64,000 bases of DNA from Oikopleura dioica. Taxonomy: Eukaryota > Chordata > Appendicularia > Copelata > Oikopleuridae. A program made the translations under genes and the position numbers. Location: the NCBI GenBank assembly GCA_907165135.1, contig OU015566.1, positions 2,730,501-2,794,500 on the forward strand. Direction: 5' to 3'. Below, in pieces: positions 11,119 to 21,300 of this stretch. Under the pieces are notes generated by a model. The model searched no databases. It saw nothing but the letters and a program-made list of their open reading frames with translations, and was not told the origin of the DNA. Numbering within the stretch: position 1 is the stretch's first letter; each line of letters begins with the position of its first letter.

Positions 11119-12414
11119 TCAAAATCCATTCCTTGGAGGCCCAACGATCTTGGGCCCCTCCTCAAGATCGAGGTCCTTGAGGGGAGTGTTTCCGAATCCG
11201 TCCGATTCGGAGACATCTTGAGATGAATCTGTGAGCTTCTGATACCGCCTCCGCAAAATTCCATTTCGCCCGCGCTGGAACCAATGTGCGATGGTGTGGC
11301 AGCCCGGGACGAGGACGAAACAGACGCCAAAGACGACGAAACATGTTATCATTCGGTCTAAAGAGGGGTTATCGAAGAGTTTGAGTGAAGAACTTACAGT
11401 CGCCCCAATCAAGTACTCCCTCGTAAATGTACGGAAGAGAGGAGTACTTGTGAAGAAGCCAGGTCATGAGGATATACGAAAGGCCGAATATCCAGGTCCA
11501 GGTGAAATGAAGAAGTCGGATAGGCACATCTGATACGACCAGGTCGAGAATTATTCCTACAGAATTTACTTTCAACGAGTTTCGAACAAAAACGTTCCCC
11601 CTAAATCTTCAAAATTGAGATCAGCAACCTGTGTAGAAACCTGAGTCAGGGTTACTTCACAGATTGCCGTCTACAGCTTCGAAATTCTATGAAATATGAG
11701 ATAAAACTCGGTTCCTAAATGGCAATGCCAGGAAAAAGCATCAAATTCAGTCCTCAGCAACGCCCAAAAGGAAATCGTTACAGACAAGCCGACGTCAATC
11801 GCGAAGGTATAAAGGACCCAGCTGAGTTTGTGGAACCAAAGAAGCTCGTCCTGCTCGGTGGAGTAGATCTGACCGGCCCGGCCAGTCGCGGAGAGGAGCT
11901 TGTCGTTGGACTTTTCGTTGCCGAGGTCGATTTCAGACGAGGTAGAAGAGGGATTGTCGCTTGTGTCGATTGTTTCTAGGGAAAAAAGAGTGTTACAATC
12001 AGTCACTAACAGGGAACCCTGCTCCGAGATCGGTTTTGGGAGGAGGTACAACCTGAGTCAGGGCCTCATAGTTTCATAGCCTGACTCAGGTTGCCAGCAA
12101 AGTTGCCAGGGGGTTATCAAGGTTCAGAAAGATTTCTAGACGCGATAAGAAAACGAACCATTGAGGTATCCATAGAGACAAGTGAGAAACGAGGCGATAA
12201 GGTGAAGATTCAGCGCAGTTTCCGCCCATGTAGTCAGGTAGATGAAGTGCTTAGGCTGCTCTCCTAGTGATAAAAACGGTAAATGGGTATATACTCATTT
12301 GGTGATTTTATTACCTTCCAAAGCCTTGGAAACAATCTGGACAATAAACCAGGCGACAAAGTACGCAGCGAGGAGGCCACGGTAGACGCAGTAAATCAGT
12401 TGTGACGGGAAGAG
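11119..12414 (-). CDS. rolling-stone-like multi-pass membrane protein (5' exon not located)
   Basis: Exons in order: LFPSQLIYCVYRGLLAAYFV plus FIVQIVSKALEG; EQPKHFIYLTTWAETALNLH plus LIASFLTCLYGYLNG; an acidic Ser-rich loop; FHKLSWVLYTFAIDVGLSVT; ILDLVVSDVPIRLLHFTW with IFGLSYILMTWLL and YIYEGVLDWGD; a last helix (MITCFVVFGVCFVLVPG); and a charged tail. This matches the Drosophila rolling stone family (FIYLT-W, PVRLLHFY, NPYIYPILDW). That family consists of plasma-membrane proteins, one of which acts in myoblast fusion. Phase-compatible GT-AG introns were found at 11601-11674 and 11976-12158. Each contains an inverted-repeat element of the introner-like family. Confidence 0.78.
11624..11668. 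mobile_element. introner-like MITE, copy B (short), inside an intron
   Basis: About 45 nt: GCAACCTGTGTAGAAACCTG at one end and CTTCACAGATTGCC at the other, around one CTGAGTCAGGG core. It fills most of the 74-nt intron 11601-11674 of the rolling-stone-like gene. It looks like an internally deleted copy. Confidence 0.6.
12049..12094. mobile_element. introner-like MITE, copy C (hairpin), inside an intron
   Basis: CAACCTGAGTCAGGGC and GCCTGACTCAGGTTGC are inverted around a 14-nt loop, within the 183-nt intron 11976-12158 of the rolling-stone-like gene. The outer splice-like part of the terminal repeat is missing. Confidence 0.6.
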
Positions 12415-13307
12415 CTAAAACGCAATTTAAAATAAAACAGAAAAATAAGCGAAATAATGAAATAAATCATCGACCAAGTCAATTCGGTGCAATCAGAAAG
12501 AAAAGCATTCACCAATAAATGGCTTTGAGAGTACTCAATCGTTGAATTTCGATAATTCAATCAAGAAATACGGAAATCTCCATCAAAAAAGACCTCTCCT
12601 TCTGAAAACATAGCTGCGGTTCCGTCATTTCCGCTCAGCAATATTTTCTCCTTTACAAAATCACGATATATTTGCACTCTGAGTTGCGATTATTTTATGA
12701 ATATATTTAAATAACAACGCATTTTACGTTTCCCTGTCAAATGACCCCGTAAACGCCCATATTTTTAAGCTCAAGAATATTAGAGTCAGGTTTTCCTCGC
12801 AGGCTTGAGCCAGAAGGTCTTTTTAGGAGGCCTCCTTGCAAAAGTGGTTATTTTACAAGTTCCACTGAGTTCGACTCATAAAAGTCAAACTCATAAAATC
12901 AAACCGCGATCACGCGAACTGGTTGTATTGCTCAACACCAGAATTATGCAATTTTTGATGGCCGGGCATCAATAATAAACCAATCCGTTATTAACAATAC
13001 CTTGTTGGAAAAAGACCTTTCTGAAAAACGGATGATGTTGAAGAAGGAAAAAGAAGACAAGTTTAGATTTTAAATATTGATTAAAATTGACAAATCTGAT
13101 ATCTATTTGTTGCAGACGTGTTGTATAAGAAACCTGAGTCAGGGACAGGAAACAGCTTTCATAAAAATAGCGGCTTCGCTAGAATCTTGACTCAGGTCTT
13201 TTACACAGGTCGCCGAGCCCAGAATAAGTCGAAAAATCATATAAAAACGCGCCGTCAGAAATAAACTCAAATTTCAGCAAATAAGCAGATAAATATCTCA
13301 ACGAAAA
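12415..13307. other. 5' region of the rolling-stone-like gene with a MITE copy
   Basis: Probably holds the missing first exon and promoter of the minus-strand gene; none was identified with confidence. An introner-like MITE copy lies at about 13126-13220. The rest is AT-rich with nothing recognised. Confidence 0.4.
13126..13220. mobile_element. introner-like MITE, copy D
   Basis: Left end ATAAGAAACCTGAGTCAGGG, right end CTTGACTCAGGTCTTTTACA then CAGGTCGCCGAGCCC. The centre holds a small GCGGCTTCGC hairpin. The right end again provides a pyrimidine-CAG acceptor-like sequence. Confidence 0.55.
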
Positions 13308-13448
13308 ATGGGCGTCACCGACGACAGCCGGTTAGAACCAGAAAAACCCGTTCTTGACCGTTTCGAAAATAAGCCGAAACATGTCAAAATAACAAAAAAA
13401 TCAATGACTGGCATGGGCCCATGTTCCTGGTATCGGCGTCACAAATGA
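13308..13448 (+). CDS. small protein, 46 aa, unrecognised
   Basis: ATG-initiated single-exon frame: MGVTDDSRLEPEKPVLDRFE, then NKPKHVKITKKSMTGMG and PCSWYRRHK, stop. It is highly charged with no membrane segment. The A-rich context (ACGAAAAATGG) is acceptable for initiation and codon use resembles nearby genes. It could be a complete microprotein or a first exon. No family recognised. Confidence 0.35.
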   Translation: MGVTDDSRLEPEKPVLDRFENKPKHVKITKKSMTGMGPCSWYRRHK

Positions 13449-14051
13449 GATTAACACACGCGTGATCCTTAATCAGCCTAAAAGGTTCAACAAAGGACGA
13501 ATTTGTTATTCGCACCTTTATTTTGAAAGAATGCAAAATTCGAATATTTCTCTAAAAAAACATTTCTGCTTTCAAGTCTCAAAAATGCGAATTTTATGTA
13601 AAAAGTCGGGAATAAGAAAAGCTTTCTTCACGAAAAAACTTTGAAAGTAATTATTACAACTTCAGAAATGGACTTACAGTACTCCGATAAAATCGTCTTC
13701 GCGAAACTCCAGCAAGCTTCACTTTTCGCGGATGAAGTTCGCTCTCCCTGCTTGGGACGCAGCAATGTTCGACTTCTGAAAAGTCACAGAAAATCGGCAT
13801 TTTTCTCTGTCTTTTCGGATTTTCAGAGTTCTTTCCCGATTCTGATTTTTTCTCTTTTTTTTTCCTCGAGCTCCCGAGCGCGATTTTTTTTCTTTGCCTT
13901 GGCGTCGCGAGTCGTCGCCGCTGCTGATTGGTCGAGCGCGCCACTTTCGAGCCAATTCACGCACCTAAAACATTATCGGACCATTATTCATCCCTTCGGG
14001 ACCTGTGATAGATGATGAGCTATTTTCTGAAAAATGGATCATCTATGAATT
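13449..14051. other. upstream region of the connexin gene
   Basis: Contains a GC-rich patch (about 13880-13965) with two inverted CCAAT-type boxes (GATTGG and AGCCAAT) that could belong to a promoter. Overlapping Lys/Arg-rich frames on the minus strand look like low-complexity artefacts and are not called as genes. Confidence 0.3.
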
Positions 14052-14250
14052 AAATTCGACTATAATCTTGATTTTTGGCTAAATCGTTAGTAAGTAAAAG
14101 TCATTTTCATCACGTTCATCGAATATTCAGGCATTTTCGACTAGATAGTCATTTTAATTCAAGTCAAAATGCCTAAATTTTCGATAAAAGTGATGAAAAT
14201 GACTTTTACTTACTATTGATTTAGCCAAAAATCAAGATTTTAGTCGAATT
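14052..14250. mobile_element. long fold-back (inverted repeat) element
   Basis: Arms of about 85-90 nt: AATTCGACTATAATCTTGAT ... on the left and its near-perfect reverse complement ending ...AAGATTTTAGTCGAATT on the right. The loop is short. This is typical of a non-autonomous MITE. No convincing target duplication was identified. Confidence 0.7.
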
Positions 14251-14408
14251 GTTACGGAAAACATTCGAAATATGATTCACATTTCTTCAGAAGAAAATAT
14301 TGGAAAATTTTTAACCACCCACTTCGGGGCAGATGACCAAGGTCAAGCAATTTTCTGCATTGCACTTGAGGCGCTAATCTACCATTTTTGTTCATGCTTT
14401 TTTTCGCC

Positions 14409-15945
14409 ATGGCAGGCGTTTTTTCTGCCTTAGAGAAAGTCGAAGATGGGGCTGGCTCTTGCGGAAACGCTGATTGAGTACTCTAATACAGGTTGTTATT
14501 TTGAGACAAAGACAGTTTCCGGGACAGTTTTCTAGCGATTTTGTACAGTACTCGTCTTGGTATCTTGTGGTACGCGTTGACATGCGGTTTTCGACTAGGA
14601 ATGGCGGCTTTAATTGGTCCGGCAATTTGGACAGGCGCTTCTGGCGAGTTCAGATGCGATACAGTTCTGTTTGGGTGCGATAATGCTTGTTATAATAATT
14701 TCATGCCGATTGGACTGGACAAACTTTGGCAGATTCAATTGGAAAGTGATTCAAAATTTCGTTTTCTTCCTTGATTTCAGGGCACGTTTTTGAATCATTC
14801 GTAAGATTGCGGCTCTTTTTCCAAGTTTTTTGTTCACGAGTTATATTTACCTCGAAGATGGAAAACGGCGGTTAGGTAAGATTAAGGCCCTCCCCCTCGA
14901 TTGTTCATTACGATCTCGATTTGAGATGTAACAAGAAGAAAGCTAGAAGAAAAATCGACAGTTGTTGGCTCCGATCATACAATTGAAGATGACGTGACTG
15001 TATCCGAGGCCTCACGAAGAACGAATCATGAAGTGATGAAAGCAAGAAGTGAAAAACGAAAACTGAGGGTGATGGGAAAGAAGGTTGTGGAAGTCGTCTG
15101 GAGCCCAAAAATTCGATTTGCTTTTTTGGTCCATCTGATTTGCAGAATGTGCGTCGAGATTTCCTTCTTTGCGTTTTCGATGATGATCCAGGTAGAACGA
15201 CTTTTTGGTCATTTTTTTGCAAATTTCAGGTGAACATGAATAATATTGGTCGACATGGAGCTGATCATCAGTCCGTTTTCGCTGGACTTTTTGATGTTCC
15301 AGCGACTTTTTACTGCCCTGTCAATGATGTTTATGTCAGACAATGGTGCAACAAGAATGAAAATATTCTCTGCTACGTCAATAAGGTACAGTCCCTCTTC
15401 TTTCTTTGTTGAAAACTATTTTCAAAGCCATCAGAGAAGAAAATCTCTTTGTTTTACATGAACATCACCTGCCTTATTTCAATGTGCCTTACAGGTAAAA
15501 AAACTAGTATTTCCGATGTCATGTTTCTAGTCGCCGATTTCATCTCCGCCTGCAGTCATTTCTGCCGAAGAAAAATCCGATCCATCAAGCACCAGGCAAG
15601 AATCGGGCAACATTTTGCCCAAGAACGTAATTTTGGGCCGATTCCTCCACTGGCAGGTCGAGATTCGTTGAATGGACCAAACACTTGGAATGGCTGCAGC
15701 TACCATCCAGATTTCACAACAGTAAGTATTTTTTTCCGATGCATGCTTCATGATTTCAGATCGGCAAAAACCATCAATGCAATCAATACGTAAATGATAT
15801 TCCGTCGAGAAGAGCGACCCCCCAAACGATGCCAAATCAGCAAAGTAGTTTTCAAGAAGAAATGCCATCAGAAGAACTAAGAATCCAGCCGCCAGTAAGG
15901 CAGTCTGTAGCTTTTATTGATCCACAAAATCGAGGAAGTATCTGA
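14409..15945 (+). CDS. connexin (gap-junction channel subunit)
   Basis: Four-helix gap-junction protein. TM1 and loop E1: STRLGILWYALTCGFRLGMA, then GEFRCDTVLFGCDNACYNNF. TM2: PSFLFTSYIYLEDGKRRL. A charged cytoplasmic loop follows. TM3: IRFAFLVHLICRMCVEISFF. Loop E2: VPATFYCPVNDVYVRQWC with NENILCYVNK. TM4: PSEKKISLFYMNITCLISMC, then a hydrophilic tail ending ...DPQNRGSI. All family cysteines of E1 and E2 are visible. Introns are short. The one at 14742-14805 aligns only if GA-AG borders are used. The first exon (MAGVFSALEKV...) and its junction are uncertain. Connexins are restricted to chordates, which constrains the source organism. Confidence 0.88.
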
Positions 15946-18391
15946 ATCAAACAAATCTTCTCTGACTAAAAAATAAGTCCTGACAAATGTTCTCAAAATT
16001 AAAATAAACTTTCTCGGCGAAAATTTTTCCTCGATTCGGAACTTCTGAAAAAGCTGTGGAACTTTCCCGCGGGGCATATTCATCCATCATTTTGGCTTTC
16101 TTCCAAAATTATTCAAAACATCGCGTAAAAGTTTCTCCTCTGAAAAACCGCGAAATTTCCCAAACAATCATCCCTTTTTTGTATCGACCGGGTGAACTTC
16201 AAAAAAAGGTTGAAAAGCGTAGGCAGTCGATTTCCCGCTTATTGAGTGCCTGCTGGAACGTGTCTGTCTGTGTCTGTGTGCCCGCTAGTCCGCTCAACTT
16301 GAACCCCTTTTTTTATTTTCTCCCGAGAGAGGAAAGAGTAAAATCATCCTGATCGACTATTTGATTATTCATTATTCAAAAGAGAAGATAAGGAAGACTT
16401 GATAAAAATCCCGGGCGGGCCATCTCTCCTTTGTCTGGGGAAAACAAAACGACGGGAAATAAATATCAGAGAGTAGCAGCAGAGTAGACAAAAGAACAGT
16501 TTTTGGAAGAAAAGAAAAGTACTCAGAAGAATTTCAGAAGAACAAGAGATTTTAAATAAGAATTATTTCTGAAAATTATCGACCAAAAAATCAGGTAAGA
16601 TTAATTTTTCTTCTTTTATTGAAATTTCTTATTCTTTTTTTAATTAAAATCTTCTTTTTCAAGCCTTTTTTTCTCGTAAAAGCTAAGTTATAAAAGTAAT
16701 TCAAATCTTATATAACCGAAAAATTTTCGAGCTACTTGAAATTTTTTCATTCAAAAACTGATTATCAGGGCAAAAATACATGAAAGTCGTAAATTCTGAG
16801 CACCCTGGGAAAGCTGAAAAGTACTCAAACGTCATAAGCCCATTATATCCTCTGATACTCCTCTGATGGTATTTTCTAAGTGGTTCTTTTGCTCTTCAAA
16901 ATGATTGTTCTTCTTAGAGTGATTATTGAGGTTGCTAATTTATTGATTTCAAATGGAGTTTGCCATTTGAACTTTGATCTCGTGTTGATTGATTGACCTC
17001 ATTAGGATGATGGCCAAAAACTCGATTAAGGATTTTTTTCTAGAGTGATTCTTAAGGGATCATAAAATGGTTTTTATTCACTTCGATCAGACAATTTTCA
17101 TTCATAACGAATTGAACTAGATACAAAAGGACCACCTTACCCTTCTACCTTCGTGAAAGCAAATTTCAGTAATGATTTAATGATTTTTCACAATGACGAC
17201 TCATCTCTCAAAAATTTGTTTATGATAAGCCCTCTTGGGCAACAGTTTGATTCCCTAATCCTACTGGTCGCAATTTTAACACGTGATCTGTCTCTCTTGT
17301 TCCTGTGTGCCTAAATGCTCCCTCTCCCCTTGTGACACTCGGACTGCTTAATTAATAAGTGACACCAAAAGGCTAAGCCTGACTCTGCTCCTTGAGTTTT
17401 TGTTCTTTATTGAATTCTAAATTTGACTTTTTTTTTTCCAAGTCATTTCTTTTCAACGCAAAAAAATATGCCGAATTCTTTTTCTTCAAAAATTCTAGCG
17501 CTCAGCCCTAAATTAGGGAAAAAGAGAAAAAATGAAAATGATAAAAGTATCAAATTGGACAGAGAAAATTCGAAATCGATGGAACTTGCATTTCATTTGA
17601 AAAAACTTGATAGATTTCAATTCAACAGCGGTTCCAATCGGAGTCTAATCCACCATCAGCTGTGGAATGTCCCGATCGGGCGGAGCTACTCCACCTCGAC
17701 TGTTAACTTCGGCCCCTTGCCGGTCATTCCTCCGGTAATTCAGATTTTCCTTTTCCAAAATGGGGGAGGAGCAAATTTCCGGGAGTGTTTTTTCGAGAAA
17801 TTCATCAACAAGAAGTTCCAAAAGAGAAAAAGCGTTTCACAAGCGATTCAGAGAGAGCATCGCGCAATTTCCGAGCATCGATTTTGAGCAGTTCAGAATG
17901 TGCCCTGGTGCTCAAGAATTTATGCCGTTTTATGAATGTTTTCAGAAAAAGAAATCATTTTTTCCATTAAATTTTTCGATTTTTTCTTTGAAAACTCGCT
18001 AAAAAGCAGCTAGAAAGACTGATTCAACTTGACAAGATCTCCTTAAATTTCGAGCGGCTTCGTTTCGATCGCCTTAGTCGGGAAGGGGTCAAAAAATTTT
18101 TGTATCCAATGGCGTCGGAGATCGGAGATCGGACAATTTCACGCTCCGCGGACTGCCGATAGCATTAAACGGGTAGTAATCCTTTTGTACTCGATTACTA
18201 AATTTGACCCTGAAATTTTTGATTTTCGAGATTTGAGGAGCAAAGCCAGTTTTCGAGGTTGGACGAGATTCTGCGAGTTAGGGTTTGTCAAAGTCATTTT
18301 TCTAGACGAAAAATTTCAATTTTTATAGAAAGAAAATTCATGAAAATTTGATTTTTTTCATTAATTTCTCGTGGTAATATTTTTTTTGTAG
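15946..18391. other. connexin-DOCK intergenic region and probable DOCK 5' UTR and first introns
   Basis: A candidate non-coding first exon ends with a strong donor (CAG|GTAAGA) near 16593. A frame starting at 17760 (MGEEQISGSVFSRNSSTRSS) could be an N-terminal coding exon of DOCK, but no phase-compatible splice to the exon at 18392 was found. The rest is AT-rich with no repeat recognised. Confidence 0.4.
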
Positions 18392-21300
18392 CGCAAGTCA
18401 ACAGCGTATTCTGGAACTGATGTGTCCCAAAGTATCGATTGTCTCTCAATAATGTCCGATCGAAGCAGAATCAACACTCTTCTCGACGATCCTGGCCCAG
18501 TTGAACCGATAGATTTCGAGCGCCATTTGGCTGGAAAAAGATTTCAAATACAAAACGATGCCTGTAAACATCTTCTTCAGCTCCCCGAAGAACCTTACGT
18601 AGAAATCCGCGAAGCTGAAAAACGAACAGCTGTTTCAGAAATTCCCGCTTATGAGCCGACTCAAATTGATCCAGTTGTTTTGTCTGCGATTGAACAGTAT
18701 GCTGCTCCGAGCTCGACTGTAATTAGAATTCACGAGGCGCAGTTTGGAAGGAGTTACAAGCAGTTGCCGCCGAACGACCTTCAGTCGAATATTTTCCCGC
18801 TCCAGTACGAGCCAGATATTGATAAAGAAAATGAAGTCATCAATCCAAGCCAGGGCTCTAGAATCTTTTTCATCCTTTCTGATCCTTTCAGATGGTTTTT
18901 GAATAAAAATCAATTCTCTTTTCCCATTTCTAGAGCCCTGATTCTAGCGATAAGCGAGGTTGGCTCCTGAAACTGAAATCAACAGTCGAAAATAGCGAAA
19001 AATTCTCCCTGAAGGAGCTCAATCGCGATGGCAAAAAACGATGGGCGGTTCTGAGAAAAGTTCAAGAAGGAGATGATACGACGGGGTACTTACTGGAATG
19101 TCTGAAGGACGAGAAGGAGGAGCACAAGGGAAAGAATGCGAAGGGAGTGACGTACTTCTTGGCAGAGCCGATTTTCGAAGCATTTCCGTTTGATGAAACG
19201 AGTAAGGATCAGAAGAGAAGATTTGGGTTTGAGCTCAGGATGCAGAACTCCGAAGGGGATGAGAAAGATGAAATAACAGGAATGATTATATAATCAATAT
19301 TATAATATTAAGATTTGATACACTTGACTAGTCAGAGGATGATAAGAATAAATGTTCAATGAATAAAGGGGTAAAAAGGGGCCTTTTCTCCAAAGAAACG
19401 ATAACATTATGGCCTCTTTTTCAATTTTATAAATCATAAAAAAGTCAATGCTGTCTTTGTCGCTGAAAACGAAGAAGACCGAGACGATTGGGTCTCAAGA
19501 ATCAACGATGCCCTTGCCTGCTCTAAGCGACAAGAACTAGAAGAAGATTCAGACCCGGAAGACATCATCGACGAGGAAAAAATCCAATCGAGATTTTCCG
19601 CCACTCAAAATAACTCGATCTACTCGTACCTCAAAGAATCACAGCGATACGATGATCTGACACGAAAACGCAAGCGGAACCGAAATCGAATTCTTGCGCT
19701 TTCATCTCAGCGGGAAGGGCTGAACTTATCACAAAACTCGCAAATGACGGAGATCTCTGAAGTCGCGGAGAATCGATTGGAGCCAGTGAGATTTGTTCTG
19801 AGAGCGGCGAGTTTGCAGTTTCATCTGAGAGGAGCAATAAGGGAGCAAAATATTGACATTTCAAATCTGGAGCCGTTTTTTGTTACTTTTGCGCTTTTTG
19901 ATGCGAAATCAAGGAAGAGTTTCAAATTAAAAAAGGGACCATAATATTGTCCTCTATTTTTCTATTTGGAATTAAAATACAGAATTTTCAATTGATTAGG
20001 AATAAGAAATTGAAGCAAATGTTTCTTCTTACACCACAACTTAATTTCGGAACTCTCAAAAGAAAGAAAATCTCGGCGGATTTCCATGCCCAAATGAACG
20101 ATGAAGCCCTTAAAAACCTGACCAATCCAGTCGGCATCAATGACTTCGTCGATCAGATGTTTGGCGAACCTGAGCGCAAGAAGATCAACTACTCCTGGAT
20201 CGAAAACCCTAAGCAAGCGATTTTCGATGTCTACCAACCTCATGAGCAAATTTATCTCGTGGCAAAAATCGAAAGAGTTTTGCAAGGATCGATTTCGAAA
20301 ACTTCCCAGCCGTATTGTGAAAAATCTGATTCGGAGAAAATCGTCAACGGAATAATCAAGCAAGTCAAAAGCGCATGCAACAGAATTCCAGAGCATCGGA
20401 TGCCCTTTTGCTGGGGAGCCGTTTCTCTGTTTGACAAAAAGGGAAGTTTCGCTCCTGGTGGCTTTCAGTCTTCTTTCAAGGAACAGGAAAACTTTCAGAT
20501 ACCGTTTGGAGATCTTTATCGACAAGAAGCGAATAAACTAAAAGACGAGGAATTATTCCGCTTTCTCTCGGAAATCGGCAAATCTGGCAAAAATCTCGAC
20601 AAACTTGACCGAATCTACCGCCCTCCGAATCTCTCCTTGCTTACAGTCATCATCGAGCCTCTCAAGGAAAACGAGCAGTTGGTCGATGTTCTGACTAGCT
20701 CTCTCCAGCCAGTGAAGCCGTATCACGCTGCTGGAGCCGATCCATACTTTGAAATCGACACATTTGAAGATATTCCTCAACATATTGCCGCTCCTTTTGA
20801 GAATTACCTCAATCATCTTTATATTCGCCCGATTTCGCTGAAGTACGATACTCAAAAGAGCTTTCCAAAGGCGAGGAATATCACGATCAGCTGCGAACTG
20901 TGGAATGGAGATGAGCCCGCGAGCTCGAGAAAATTATGCGTGTTTTATACGAGGCCGGAAACGAGAGGGCTGATTTTTGATACTTCAAGGAATGATTCCA
21001 AAAACCATAAGATAAACATTGTTTGATTCTTTTGATAATTTTTCATTACTGATATGACTGATACAAAATCAATTGGCCTAAGATACATGTGATGATGGTG
21101 GAATACAAAGGCCACATTCATCTTACTTCTCAATACCGAATCCCTTATCAGTAAAAGCTTATGCCCTTAAAAAGAACCCCGCTGGTGTTAGCGCTTATCA
21201 CTCTAGAATCTATTCAAGACACACGGCAGTCACTCATCACCAAACGTGCCCACAATTCTACGAAGAAATAAAAGTAGAACTTCCACCAAATATTCACGAC

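Noticed and set aside
13654-13964. Overlapping Lys/Arg-rich minus-strand frames
   Set aside because: Composition reflects TTTTC/TCTTT tracts; no recognisable domain.
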